Positions 25,557 to 33,437 of a stretch of DNA of 64,000 nucleotides are shown one piece after another. Below the pieces are notes generated by a model. It worked only from the letters and a program-made list of their open reading frames with translations. It ran no database searches and was not told where the DNA came from. Position 1 is the stretch's first letter, and the number at the start of each line of letters is the position of its first letter. Source of the DNA: Pedobacter sp. Leaf216 (lineage in GTDB: Bacteria; Bacteroidota; Bacteroidia; Sphingobacteriales; Sphingobacteriaceae); assembly GCF_001421515.1 (NCBI RefSeq), contig NZ_LMKM01000037.1, positions 1-64,000 on the forward strand, given 5' to 3'. Position numbers and translations under genes: made by a program.

Positions 25557-26690
25557 ATGAAAAAAGTATTATTTATAGATCGCGATGGAACGTTAAATAT
25601 CGAACCAGATGATGAACAGGTAGATAGTTTTGCAAAGCTTAAATTTTATCCGCGATCATTATATTATTTATCAAAAATTGCAGCCGAGCTGGATTACGAA
25701 CTGGTAATGGTTACCAATCAGGATGGATTGGGTACTGCTTCAAATCCTGAGGAAAATTTCTGGCCGATCCATAATTTTATGTTGGATACTTTTGCTGGCG
25801 AAGGTGTTCATTTTAGTGAAATCGTGATTGACAGAACTTTTGCAAAAGATAATGCACCTACCCGCAAACCAGGTACTGCTTTATTAACCAAATATTTTAG
25901 CGAAGATTACGACTTAAAAAATTCCTTTGTGATCGGCGATCGCTTAAATGATGTGGTTTTAGCAAAGAATTTAGGGGCTAAAGCAATTTTTCTGCGCCAG
26001 AATGATGCATTGGGTTCAACTGAAGCACTTGATAAACATGAAACGCTGTTAGATGTAATTATTTTGGAAACCAAGAAATGGGAAGATATCTACAATTTGC
26101 TTAAAGCAGGAAGCAGAAAGATTCACCATGAGCGTAAAACCAACGAAACAGATATTACCATTAACCTTGATCTGGACGGAACAGGAAAAGCAAAAATTGA
26201 AACAGGTTTAAACTTTTTCGATCATATGCTTGATCAGATTGCCAGACATGGAAGTGTTGATTTGGAGATAATTGCAAAAGGCGACTTGCATATTGACGAA
26301 CACCACACCATAGAAGATACTGGTATTGCATTGGGTGAAGCCTTTGCTAAAGGATTAGGCAATAAATTAGGCATCGAAAGGTATGGTTTTTGTTTGCCAA
26401 TGGACGATTGTTTGGCCCAGGTAGCCATCGATTTTGGAGGAAGAAACTGGATTGTTTGGGATGCTGAATTTAAACGCGAAAAGGTTGGAGATATGCCTAC
26501 AGAGATGTTTTATCATTTTTTCAAATCGTTCAGTGATGCTGCAAAATGCAATTTAAACATAAAAGCAGAAGGCGATAATGACCACCATAAAATTGAAGCC
26601 ATATTTAAAGCATTCGCAAAAGCCATTAAAATGGCTATAAAACGCGATGCAGAGAAAATGGTATTACCGAGCACAAAGGGACTATTGTAA
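25557..26690 (+). CDS. hisB: Bifunctional histidinol-phosphatase / imidazoleglycerol-phosphate dehydratase
   Basis: This 377-residue fusion has an N-terminal HAD phosphatase with LFIDRDGTLNIEPD (the DxD nucleophile) and VIGDRLNDVV. It is followed from about residue 190 by the IGP dehydratase with its two histidine-rich metal motifs, DEHHTIEDTGIALGEAF and DNDHHKIEAIFKAFAKA. It supplies steps 7 and 9 of histidine synthesis in one polypeptide, as in enterobacteria and many Bacteroidota. Length and domain order are normal. Confidence 0.97.
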   Translation: MKKVLFIDRDGTLNIEPDDEQVDSFAKLKFYPRSLYYLSKIAAELDYELVMVTNQDGLGTASNPEENFWPIHNFMLDTFAGEGVHFSEIVIDRTFAKDNAPTRKPGTALLTKYFSEDYDLKNSFVIGDRLNDVVLAKNLGAKAIFLRQNDALGSTEALDKHETLLDVIILETKKWEDIYNLLKAGSRKIHHERKTNETDITINLDLDGTGKAKIETGLNFFDHMLDQIARHGSVDLEIIAKGDLHIDEHHTIEDTGIALGEAFAKGLGNKLGIERYGFCLPMDDCLAQVAIDFGGRNWIVWDAEFKREKVGDMPTEMFYHFFKSFSDAAKCNLNIKAEGDNDHHKIEAIFKAFAKAIKMAIKRDAEKMVLPSTKGLL

Positions 26691-26747
26691 AAAAGGTGAA
26701 AGGCTGAAAGGTTTAGGGCAGAGGGTTTGAAGCCCATCCGCTGTTAA

Positions 26748-26825
26748 ATAAACCTGATAGAGCGGAATAGCCCGCATCCCGATTTTTCATCGGGAGCGGA
26801 CTATAAGCGATAGCGGGACTACAGG
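26748..26825. repeat. REP-type element between hisB and hisH
   Basis: The region includes CCCGAT-ttttc-ATCGGG (26778-26794) flanked by AATAGCCCGC and GCGATAGCGGG. The reverse complement has the same order of words as the copy at 38755-38811. It separates hisB from hisH by 199 bp and may weaken or attenuate expression of the distal his genes. Confidence 0.65.
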
Positions 26826-26889
26826 CCCTATGAAAAGCCGACTTTCATTTTCAAACCTCATAAATAAAAGGAATCTGAAATACAAAACT

Positions 26890-27483
26890 ATGATTGGAAT
26901 AGTAAACTACGGAGCAGGAAACATTTTCTCCCTTACCGCTGCTTTAGACCGCTTAAATGTGACCTACGGAATGGTAAATACTGAAAGTGACCTCGAAAAA
27001 TATAGCCATATTATCATTCCAGGCGTTGGCCATGCGGGTGCTGCCATGGAAAAATTAAAGGCAACAGGTTTGGTTGAAGCGATTAAAAAACTAACTAAAC
27101 CAGTTCTTGGAATTTGTGTGGGCATGCAACTGATTACCGAACATTCGGAAGAAGGTGATGCAGCACTTTTAAACATTGTTCCGGTTAAAACCAAAAAATT
27201 CGATAAGCTACTGAATATCAAAATACCACATATGGGTTGGAATGCAGTAAGCCCAAAAAGCAATTCATTATTTGAAGGTGTTGAAGATAATACACAATTT
27301 TACTTTGTGCATTCGTACTTTATTGAATATAACCCTATTTTTGACATCGCATCTGCCGATTATGGATTAAAGTTTTCGGCAGCGGTACAAAAAGATAATT
27401 TTTACGGTGTTCAGTTCCACCCCGAAAAATCGGGAAAAGCCGGCGAATTAGTATTAAAAAATTTTTCAAACTTAAGCTTATAA
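26890..27483 (+). CDS. hisH: Imidazole glycerol phosphate synthase, glutamine amidotransferase subunit
   Basis: This class I amidotransferase supplies ammonia to HisF. The start chosen gives MIGIVNYGAGNIFSLTAALD, the usual N terminus. A longer frame from 26830 would add 20 unlikely residues. The nucleophile Cys lies in PVLGICVGMQLI, and the His/Glu of the triad in GVQFHPEKSGKAG near residue 180. The product has 197 residues, normal length. It is one base upstream of hisA. Confidence 0.96.
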   Translation: MIGIVNYGAGNIFSLTAALDRLNVTYGMVNTESDLEKYSHIIIPGVGHAGAAMEKLKATGLVEAIKKLTKPVLGICVGMQLITEHSEEGDAALLNIVPVKTKKFDKLLNIKIPHMGWNAVSPKSNSLFEGVEDNTQFYFVHSYFIEYNPIFDIASADYGLKFSAAVQKDNFYGVQFHPEKSGKAGELVLKNFSNLSL

Positions 27484-27484
27484 A

Positions 27485-28234
27485 ATGTACATAATACCTG
27501 CTATTGATATTTTGGATGGAAAAGTGGTCCGTCTTCGTGAAGGTGACTATAACCAAAAAACGGAATATGATGTTTCTATCCCCGAAATGATAGAAAAATA
27601 CCGTTCAAATGGTACAGATTTTATCCATATTATTGATTTAAATGGAGCCAAAGGTGATTTCAGTAATCAAAAAACGCTTTTCGAAATCATCAAGAAAACT
27701 GAAATGAAAGTGCAGTATGGCGGTGGCATCAGAACCATTGAGCAGGTAACGAATTTACTAGATGCCGGAATTCACCGCGTAATTGTAGGTACACAAGCCA
27801 TTACCAATCCTGAATTTTTACCACAGTTAAGCGAGGCTTTTGCTAAAAAAGACGATTATGCTAACCGAATTGTAATTGCAATTGACGTTTTAGATGAGGT
27901 AATTAAATATTCTGGCTGGATGGAAAGTTCGCCGATTAAACTGATGGATTACGTTGATAAATGTCTTTCATTAGGATTTTTCCGCTTCTTATGCACTGAT
28001 ATCAGCAAAGATGGAAAATTAGGAGGTGCAGCAGTCGATTTATATGAAAAATTGCTTGAACACTCTCCAATGATCAAATTAATTGCTTCAGGTGGTGTAA
28101 GTTCTATGGAGGATATTTATGAATTGGCCAAATACCCAATTAGAAGTGTAGTAGTTGGAAAAGCAATTTACGAAGAACGCATTACCATCGAAGAAATTAA
28201 AGAGTGGAATTTGAAGGCCTTATCAAGTATCTAA
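27485..28234 (+). CDS. hisA: ProFAR isomerase
   Basis: This 249-residue (beta/alpha)8 barrel isomerises ProFAR to PRFAR. Visible are IPAIDILDGKVVRLREGDY with the catalytic Asp8, VQYGGGIRTIEQV, ACD-like TDISKDGKLGG with the second catalytic Asp, and SGGVSSMEDI for the phosphate. Its TAA stop codon is also the first three bases of a GC-rich palindromic arm, so the element inserted exactly at the gene end. Confidence 0.97.
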   Translation: MYIIPAIDILDGKVVRLREGDYNQKTEYDVSIPEMIEKYRSNGTDFIHIIDLNGAKGDFSNQKTLFEIIKKTEMKVQYGGGIRTIEQVTNLLDAGIHRVIVGTQAITNPEFLPQLSEAFAKKDDYANRIVIAIDVLDEVIKYSGWMESSPIKLMDYVDKCLSLGFFRFLCTDISKDGKLGGAAVDLYEKLLEHSPMIKLIASGGVSSMEDIYELAKYPIRSVVVGKAIYEERITIEEIKEWNLKALSSI

Positions 28235-28258
28235 CCCCCCAACCCCCTAAAGGGGGAG
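28232..28258. repeat. Left GC-rich palindromic arm of the DUF559 cassette
   Basis: It begins with the hisA stop TAA and contains CCCCC-TAAA-GGGGG. It matches 28698-28724 in inverted orientation and the arms at 12202 and 29471. Confidence 0.8.
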
Positions 28259-28276
28259 TTAATAGCATAGTTAAAG

Positions 28277-29473
28277 ATGACTTATAAAATAAATGAGGAT
28301 GATATTGATTTTTTACAAGTCAATGAACCTAATATGTTCTATGGTGCATCAAATATGATTTTTGAAAATGCTAAACGCCTAAGAAACAAGGTCACTGAAG
28401 CTGAAAATTTACTATGGCATGTTATCAGTAATAAACAATTAGGAGTAAAATTTAGAAGACAACACCCTATTTCATCTTTTATCGCTGACTTTTACTGTCA
28501 TGAGGCAAAATTAATTATCGAATTAGATGGAAGCGTCCATGATCTACCGGAGGTTATTAATAATGATATTGAAAGACAAAAAGTTCTCGAGGGATTTGGA
28601 ATTAAGGTAATGAGATTCAAAAACACTGAACTTTACAATAATTTAGACTCAGTTTTGGAAAAGATAAAAGAAGCCATACAGGCTAAGCAATTCGCATCTC
28701 CCCCTTTAGGGGGCGGGGGGCTAAGTAAAAGAATAATCCCTTGTTTAGACGTTAAAGACGGCCGTACGGTAAAAGGTGTAAACTTTGTTGATTTACGTGA
28801 TGCTGGCGATCCGGTTGAACTAGCGGCACAATATGCACAACAGGGTGCTGATGAATTGGTTTTCCTTGATATTACGGCTACCCACGAGCGTCGAAAAACG
28901 ATGATTGAAATGGTTAAATCAGTTGCCAGGCAATTGAATATTCCTTTTACCATTGGTGGTGGAATAACCGAAATTGCGGATGCGGAAGCGTTATTAAATG
29001 CAGGAGCGGACAAAATCAGCATCAATTCGGCCGCAGTTAGAAATCCAAAGCTAATTGAAGACCTGGCTAAAACTTTTGGAGTACAATTTGTGGTTTTGGC
29101 TGTCGATACTAAACATGTAGACGGTAAAAATATGGTTCACTTAAATGGTGGACGATTAATTACCGAGCTGGAAACTGAAAGCTGGATAAAACAGGCAGAA
29201 GATTTAGGCGCAGGAGAAATCCTGTTAACCTCTATGGACCATGATGGTACAAAAGCAGGTTTTGATTGTGGATTATTAAGCAAAGTAAACCAAATGATCA
29301 ATATCCCAATTATAGCATCAGGTGGAGCAGGCAGTATGGAGCATTTTACTGAGGTTTTTGAAAAAGCCAATGTTGATGCCGCACTTGCAGCTTCGGTATT
29401 TCATTATGGCGAAATCCTGATTCCTGATTTAAAGCAAGAATTAAAAAGGAATAATATTCCGGTAAGAATATAA
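28277..29473 (+). CDS. hisF: DUF559 endonuclease-like domain fused to HisF cyclase
   Basis: A single 398-residue frame encodes two proteins. Residues 1-139 are a DUF559 (Vsr-like, PD-(D/E)xK superfamily) domain with FRRQHPISSFIADFYC, LIIELDGSVHD and GFGIKVMRFKN. Residues 140-149 (ASPPLGGGGL) are the translated palindromic arm. From residue 150 a complete HisF follows: SKRIIPCLDVKDGRTVKGVNF-like start with catalytic Asp, GGGITEIADAEALL, AVDTKHVDGK and SGGAGSMEHF. HisF normally starts with its own Met just before KRIIPCLD. Here no ATG, GTG or TTG occurs near that point, so the cyclase seems made only as a fusion, unless a rare ATA or CTA start is used. Confidence 0.88.
   Translation: MTYKINEDDIDFLQVNEPNMFYGASNMIFENAKRLRNKVTEAENLLWHVISNKQLGVKFRRQHPISSFIADFYCHEAKLIIELDGSVHDLPEVINNDIERQKVLEGFGIKVMRFKNTELYNNLDSVLEKIKEAIQAKQFASPPLGGGGLSKRIIPCLDVKDGRTVKGVNFVDLRDAGDPVELAAQYAQQGADELVFLDITATHERRKTMIEMVKSVARQLNIPFTIGGGITEIADAEALLNAGADKISINSAAVRNPKLIEDLAKTFGVQFVVLAVDTKHVDGKNMVHLNGGRLITELETESWIKQAEDLGAGEILLTSMDHDGTKAGFDCGLLSKVNQMINIPIIASGGAGSMEHFTEVFEKANVDAALAASVFHYGEILIPDLKQELKRNNIPVRI
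28698..28724. repeat. Right GC-rich palindromic arm, translated as SPPLGGGGL
   Basis: CTCCCCC-TTTA-GGGGG-C-GGGGGG-CTAA forms the in-frame linker between DUF559 and HisF. It is in the same reading frame as the arms in the GH3 and hisI genes. Confidence 0.8.
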
Positions 29474-29497
29474 ACCCCTAAATCCCCTAAAGGGGAC
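29471..29497. repeat. GC-rich palindromic arm starting at the hisF stop codon
   Basis: TAAACCCCTAAATCCCC followed by TAAAGGGGAC begins with the hisF TAA. It is homologous to the arms at 12202 and 28232 and inverted relative to 29584. Confidence 0.75.
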
Positions 29498-29537
29498 GTT
29501 ACCACTCAATATGGTAAAGTATAAAATAGAATAATAA

Positions 29538-30161
29538 ATGATTGAAAAAAAAATAGATGTTAGCCAAATTGATTTTGGCAAAACTCCCCCTTCAGGGGGC
29601 TGGGGGGTCCCGGTAATCATTCAGGATCATAAAACTTTAGAGGTTTTAATGCTGGGCTATATGAATGCTGAAGCATTGGAGAAAACGCAAGCTGAAGGCA
29701 AAGTAACTTTCTTTTCGCGTTCTAAAAACCGCCTTTGGACAAAAGGTGAAACCAGCAATAACTTCTTGTTTGTTAAAGAACTTTTTGTAGACTGTGATAA
29801 CGACACCATTCTGATTAAGGCCGATGCCGTTGGGCCAACCTGCCATACTGGTAGCCGCAGTTGTTTTAAAACAGATTTCAATCAAAATTTCATCTTCGAA
29901 CTCGAAAACATCATTACCGATCGATACGAAAATCCTGTTGAAGGTTCGTATATCAATAAAATGCGTGCTAAAGGGTTAAACAAAATTGCTCAAAAAGTTG
30001 GTGAAGAGGGTGTAGAAACCGTAATCGCTGCCCTTGCCGAATCGGAAGAAGAACTCATTGGTGAAGCATCAGATCTTGTTTTTCACCTTTTATTTTTATT
30101 GAAAGAAAAAGGTTTATCGATTCAGGATATTGCGAAGAATTTAGAAACTAGACACAGATAA
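29538..30161 (+). CDS. hisI: Bifunctional phosphoribosyl-AMP cyclohydrolase / phosphoribosyl-ATP pyrophosphohydrolase
   Basis: This 207-residue HisIE protein performs steps 2 and 3 of histidine synthesis. The HisI part has LEVLMLGYMNAEAL, FFSRSKNRLWTKGETSNN and the metal site DCDNDTI with GPTCHTG. The HisE part begins near residue 115, with KMRAKGLNKIAQKVGEEGVE and EASDLVFHLLFLLKEKG. The N terminus is interrupted. After IDFGKT the sequence PPSGGWG, encoded by a palindromic arm, replaces the usual short Gly-Leu before VPVIIQD. The insertion is in frame and the catalytic parts are intact. Confidence 0.95.
   Translation: MIEKKIDVSQIDFGKTPPSGGWGVPVIIQDHKTLEVLMLGYMNAEALEKTQAEGKVTFFSRSKNRLWTKGETSNNFLFVKELFVDCDNDTILIKADAVGPTCHTGSRSCFKTDFNQNFIFELENIITDRYENPVEGSYINKMRAKGLNKIAQKVGEEGVETVIAALAESEEELIGEASDLVFHLLFLLKEKGLSIQDIAKNLETRHR
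29584..29610. repeat. GC-rich palindromic arm inside hisI, translated as PPSGGWG
   Basis: CTCCCCC-TTCA-GGGGG-CT-GGGGGG-TCC lies within the hisI coding region and keeps the frame. The same order of bases and the same frame occur in the arms at 12125 (inverse strand) and 28698. Confidence 0.8.
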
Positions 30162-30240
30162 GGTTTGAGGTGGAAGGCGTAAGGTTTAAGGTGCTATATG
30201 CCTAACCCTACACCCTAAACATTAAACCATGAACCTCAAG
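30162..30240. repeat. Low-complexity imperfect inverted repeat after hisI
   Basis: AAGGTTTGAGG and AAGGTTTAAGGTG on the left oppose CCTAACCCTACACCCTAAAC on the right. The words resemble the TTTAGGG units at 33438, but in degenerate form. It separates the his operon from the WD40 gene. Confidence 0.4.
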
Positions 30241-30242
30241 AA

Positions 30243-31139
30243 ATGCTCAAACACCTACATACCTTCCCCGGACACCAAAACCCTGTTTATGCGCTTGCCA
30301 ACTCAGATGAAGATGGTGTATTTTTTAGTGCAGGCAACGATAAAGGTGTTGTAGAGTGGTCGTTAAATGAAATGGCTTTTGTGAAGGTTAAAATGCCAGT
30401 GCAGAGTTCAGTTTATTGCCTGCATTATTACAACAATCAATTATTTGTTGGGGAAAGGAGTGGCGCTTTTAGTGTTTACGATCTCAAAGATCAGAAAATA
30501 ATAGTCAGGGTAAATGCCCACACTAAACCGATTTTCAACATACAAACCGTAAAAGGAAAAAACGAGCTTTTAACCACGGGCGAAGATGGAACGGTTGCGG
30601 TGTGGTCATTAGTAGATTTTACAGAAATCTATCGTTTCCAGGTGGCTTACGATACCGTTAGGACCATTGCAATTGCACCCAATGAAAGCGAAGTTGCATT
30701 TGGTTGCAAGGATCATTTGATCAGGATTTACAACCTTGCAGATTATAGCTTGAAACAATCATTGGAGGGGCATTCATTACCTGTTACCTCTTTGGCTTAT
30801 CATCCCACAGGCAAATATTTAATTTCAGGAAGCCGAGATGCACAACTAAAAATATGGGATCTGCCGAATTACGAACTCAGAGAAACTGTTCCGGCACACA
30901 TGTTTACCATTTATGATATTGCCTTTCATCCTACCCTGCCTTATTTTGCCACGAGCAGTCAGGATAAGAGCATTAAACTTTGGGATGCAGAAAACTTTAA
31001 ACTGTATAAAATTTTAAGTTTAGAAAAAGCAGGTATAGGGCATACTCATTCGATTAATAAAATCATCTGGAGCAATGACGGCAAATACTTAATTTCTACA
31101 GGTGATGATCGGCAGGTGATGGTTTGGGAGATGGAATAA
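30243..31139 (+). CDS. WD40 repeat protein
   Basis: This 298-residue protein is built of about seven WD40 repeats that would close one beta-propeller. Clear units end in VVEWSL, VAVWSL, IRIYNL, LKIWDL, IKLWDA and VMVWEM, and GH dipeptides start the blades (LEGHSLPVTSLAYHP, PAHMFTIYDIAFHP). There is no signal peptide, so it is probably a cytoplasmic scaffold. Its partner is unknown. It starts 81 bp after hisI and may be read from the same transcript. Confidence 0.9.
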   Translation: MLKHLHTFPGHQNPVYALANSDEDGVFFSAGNDKGVVEWSLNEMAFVKVKMPVQSSVYCLHYYNNQLFVGERSGAFSVYDLKDQKIIVRVNAHTKPIFNIQTVKGKNELLTTGEDGTVAVWSLVDFTEIYRFQVAYDTVRTIAIAPNESEVAFGCKDHLIRIYNLADYSLKQSLEGHSLPVTSLAYHPTGKYLISGSRDAQLKIWDLPNYELRETVPAHMFTIYDIAFHPTLPYFATSSQDKSIKLWDAENFKLYKILSLEKAGIGHTHSINKIIWSNDGKYLISTGDDRQVMVWEME

Positions 31140-31140
31140 T

Positions 31141-31604
31141 TTAAGATTTCTTTTTATTTATTCTTTTCTGCAGCTCTTTTATATCAGCTAAGTCTTTGAG
31201 CCTTCCAGAAGCAATCTTATTGGCAATAAAATCCTGAACATTGATAAAAGGCGTGACTAAACCATCAATTTCAGCATCAATTTTATTTTCGAAGGCTTCA
31301 TCAAACTCAACACCCGAAATTGCATTTAATATATCAATCCTTAATGGTGGATAGCCAATTTGTGAAACATAGTTTTCTTTTAAAAAATCATCTTTCTTAA
31401 ACCCTAGTGATGCGAAACCGAATTCAGTCAATACATCAATCATTTTTTCAGCGTTTTCGTGATCTGGCTTAATCCAAATGTCTAAATCACCAGTATGTCT
31501 GGGTCTGCCATGATATGCTAAGCATGAGCGCCCACAATCATATATTTAACATCATGCTTATTTAAGAGTTCTATAAACTCTATAAAGTCAGGCTCAAATA
31601 TCAT
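31141..31604 (-). pseudogene. Frameshifted nucleotidyltransferase (DUF6036/AbiEii-like)
   Basis: From the ATG at 31604 the frame reads MIFEPDFIEFIELLNKHD, then VKYMIVGAHA, and meets TAG near 31521. Adding one base there restores LAYHGRPRHTGDLDIWIKPD, which joins the 100-residue downstream frame MIDVLTEFGFASLGF. The restored protein of about 154 residues has the GxxA and TxDxDxW signature of minimal nucleotidyltransferases. A one-base deletion therefore breaks the gene, or it is a sequencing error. The start overlaps the stop of the 68-residue gene upstream as ATGA, which resembles a two-gene toxin-antitoxin-like unit. Confidence 0.75.
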
Positions 31605-31807
31605 AATTTACGATGTGTTATAACCTTATCCATTTTTTCAGGAAATGAACTGTTTAACCAGGTGAAATAACTTTTCCTTAAAGAAACGACAGTTTTAAGC
31701 CGTTCTTCTGGAGCTTGAGCAAGCCAAAAGGCAATATCCAAAGCATCTTCATCCTCCATCTTTACCTGATTGAACACCATTGCCATTTTCCTTATTTTCG
31801 GCTCCAT
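31601..31807 (-). CDS. Small partner protein of the nucleotidyltransferase
   Basis: The protein has 68 residues, is rich in charged residues and predicted helical (IRKMAMVFNQVKMEDEDAL, then DIAFWLAQAPEERLKTVVSL). The pattern ending RKSYFTWLN is seen in short proteins encoded before nucleotidyltransferases in Bacteroidota, as here with an ATGA overlap. It is probably the antitoxin-like or chaperone partner of a now broken unit. The following 280 bp (31808-32087) hold no convincing gene, only a short copy of a CATGCTGAATTTATTT repeat word near 31951. Confidence 0.6.
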   Translation of the reverse strand: MEPKIRKMAMVFNQVKMEDEDALDIAFWLAQAPEERLKTVVSLRKSYFTWLNSSFPEKMDKVITHRKL

Positions 31808-32087
31808 ATTCGCTTTAATTATCTATACAAATATAATCAAAAAGAGCAAAAAAGGGACATAGATGATGCTTTGCATAAAGGTTTTGTATTGTTGGTCGGC
31901 AAATTATGGTTTAGGAGATGGATAACTAGTTTTTTAATTTTAAGCTCCGTCATGCTGAATTTATTTTATAAGTAGAAATATTATTTTTAATTGTCTTGTA
32001 GCTCCTGCGTAGTCAACATCTTTCTTGATAAAAATACCCTGAAATAGTTTTTGTGTGCCATTGCCTCCAAAACCGCATTCCACAAAC

Positions 32088-32873
32088 TTAATCCACAAAA
32101 CGTTTAATAATTCTCAGCTTATGCGAATATTTACCTAATTCCTTATTAAAAATACCCTGATCATCAATCGGATCTATTTTTACTTTGGCTGAGGAATGGA
32201 TAATTTCATTGGGACTCAGCATAATACCTACGTGAGTAATTCTGCCTTCTTCGTTATCGAAGAAAGCAACATCACCAGCCCTGCATTCTGCCAAAAAGCC
32301 AACCAATTCGCCTTGTTCAGCCTGCTGTGAGGCATCTCGGTTTAACTTAATACCCAACATTTTAAATACGGTTTGGGTAAAACCCGAACAATCAAGGCCA
32401 AATAAATGCCTTCCACCCCACAAATATGGTATGTTCTGAAAAAATTTAGCAGTTTCAGTTACCTTATCTATAAAATTTACAGCACTGTTATCATATGCTC
32501 CGAAATTTAATTTAAACTTTTCTTCGCCCGCATAACAAAAACCATCCTTTAAAAATGGAAGGTTACTGGCCGGACTCAAATGATAGCTACTTCCATCAGC
32601 CGCTGTTAATACGTTATTAAAACTTAATGGGGCTAGTAACTTACAATCATGCATTTCTGCAAACTGATTTTGGGTAATTGGTGCCAATTGCCTAAAATCC
32701 ATCCAGCCCTCATAACCGTCATAACCATTCTGAATCAGCCACCATCGATCTTCTTTCTGTATAATTTCGACATGATCGCCAAATAAAAGTTGCGAAACAA
32801 TTTCTGCCTGATCTGATGCATCTGCTCTTAAGGGTGCTACAGCAACCCTACAAATACCGTATTGATTTTCCAT
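32088..32873 (-). CDS. NlpC/P60 cysteine peptidase with SH3-like domains
   Basis: This 261-residue enzyme cleaves gamma-D-glutamyl bonds in peptidoglycan peptides, similar to YkfC-type dipeptidyl peptidases. The N-terminal 115 or so residues form bacterial SH3-like modules (GICRVAVAPLRADAS, LLFGDHVEII, WMDFRQLAPI). The catalytic domain has YLWGGRHLFGLDCSGFTQ with Cys162 and ITHVGIMLS with the catalytic His near 218. There is no signal peptide, so it may act on recycled muropeptides in the cytoplasm. It is divergent from the universal stress gene. Confidence 0.9.
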   Translation of the reverse strand: MENQYGICRVAVAPLRADASDQAEIVSQLLFGDHVEIIQKEDRWWLIQNGYDGYEGWMDFRQLAPITQNQFAEMHDCKLLAPLSFNNVLTAADGSSYHLSPASNLPFLKDGFCYAGEEKFKLNFGAYDNSAVNFIDKVTETAKFFQNIPYLWGGRHLFGLDCSGFTQTVFKMLGIKLNRDASQQAEQGELVGFLAECRAGDVAFFDNEEGRITHVGIMLSPNEIIHSSAKVKIDPIDDQGIFNKELGKYSHKLRIIKRFVD

Positions 32874-32983
32874 TTAAATCTGCTCGTGAAACTATTGTAA
32901 AACTAATAAAATACATCCATTGCCTAACATTTTGCATGCAAATTTGTTATTTTTATGATGATCAACTTTTAAATCAGCTTGCC

Positions 32984-33436
32984 ATGAATTTTAAAAAAAT
33001 ATTAATCGCCGTTGATAACAGTACCTGTTCAGAAAAAGCGGCAAAAGCCGGTTACGACATGGCCGAAAAATTTGGAGCAGAAGTTGCATTGGTTAACATA
33101 ATCGAACCCGTACCTGCCAATGTAAATCCAGATTTAACCCTGGCACCTGTATTTTTGGAGACTTACGACAATAGTGAAGAAAACAGCCATATCTTACTTA
33201 AAGAAATGGAAACTAAATATGGAAAAGGAATTACCACGACTTATTTAAGCATAGTAGATACCGCAGCGCATGGCATTATACAGCAATCTGATGAGTGGGG
33301 ATCTGATTTAATTGTAATTGGTACTTACGGCCGCACAGGATTATACCACTTCTTAATGGGAAGCGTTGCAGAACACGTTGCAAGGAAATCGGCCTGCCCA
33401 GTGTTAATTATCCCTAATAAATGTGATGTTGATTAG
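32984..33436 (+). CDS. Universal stress protein UspA family
   Basis: This 150-residue Usp-fold protein starts MNFKKILIAVDNSTCSEKAA. An in-frame extension upstream to 32816 is not needed. The C terminus carries the ATP-binding signature IVIGTYGRTGLYHFLMGSVA, then EHVARKSACPVLII, i.e. G-x2-G-x9-G(S). It is probably a nucleotide-binding homodimer used under stress, with unspecified role. The stop codon is directly followed by a long TTTAGGG array. Confidence 0.93.
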   Translation: MNFKKILIAVDNSTCSEKAAKAGYDMAEKFGAEVALVNIIEPVPANVNPDLTLAPVFLETYDNSEENSHILLKEMETKYGKGITTTYLSIVDTAAHGIIQQSDEWGSDLIVIGTYGRTGLYHFLMGSVAEHVARKSACPVLIIPNKCDVD

Positions 33437-33437
33437 G

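Larger units (their letters stand above)
28232..28724 (+). mobile_element. DUF559 cassette bounded by inverted GC-rich palindromic arms
   Basis: The left arm (28232-28258) and the right arm (28698-28724) are inverted copies that differ at a few positions. The left reads TAACCCCCCAACCCCC then TAAAGGGGGAG. The reverse complement of the right reads TTAGCCCCCCGCCCCC then TAAAGGGGGAG. Between them lies only the DUF559 gene. The left arm starts at the hisA stop codon, and the right arm is translated into the start of HisF. I infer a mobile cassette that uses the arms as ends. No target duplication is evident. Confidence 0.6.

Noticed and set aside
26830..26889. Longer hisH start with 20 extra residues
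   Set aside because: HisH normally begins at IGIVNYGAGN, and the added residues come from an intergenic REP region.
28277..28700. DUF559 protein as a Vsr mismatch-repair endonuclease
   Set aside because: The fold is related, but no dcm-type methyltransferase is adjacent and the gene is enclosed by repeat arms, so a repair role is not supported.
29471..29610. Single inserted element with both arms as its ends at the hisF-hisI junction
   Set aside because: The native HisI residues IDVSQIDFGKT lie between the arms, so at this locus the two arms may have arrived separately. I report them as a pair only by position.
31715..31975. Plus-strand frame of 86 codons before the NlpC/P60 gene
   Set aside because: It overlaps the 68-residue gene in antisense and has no recognisable features.
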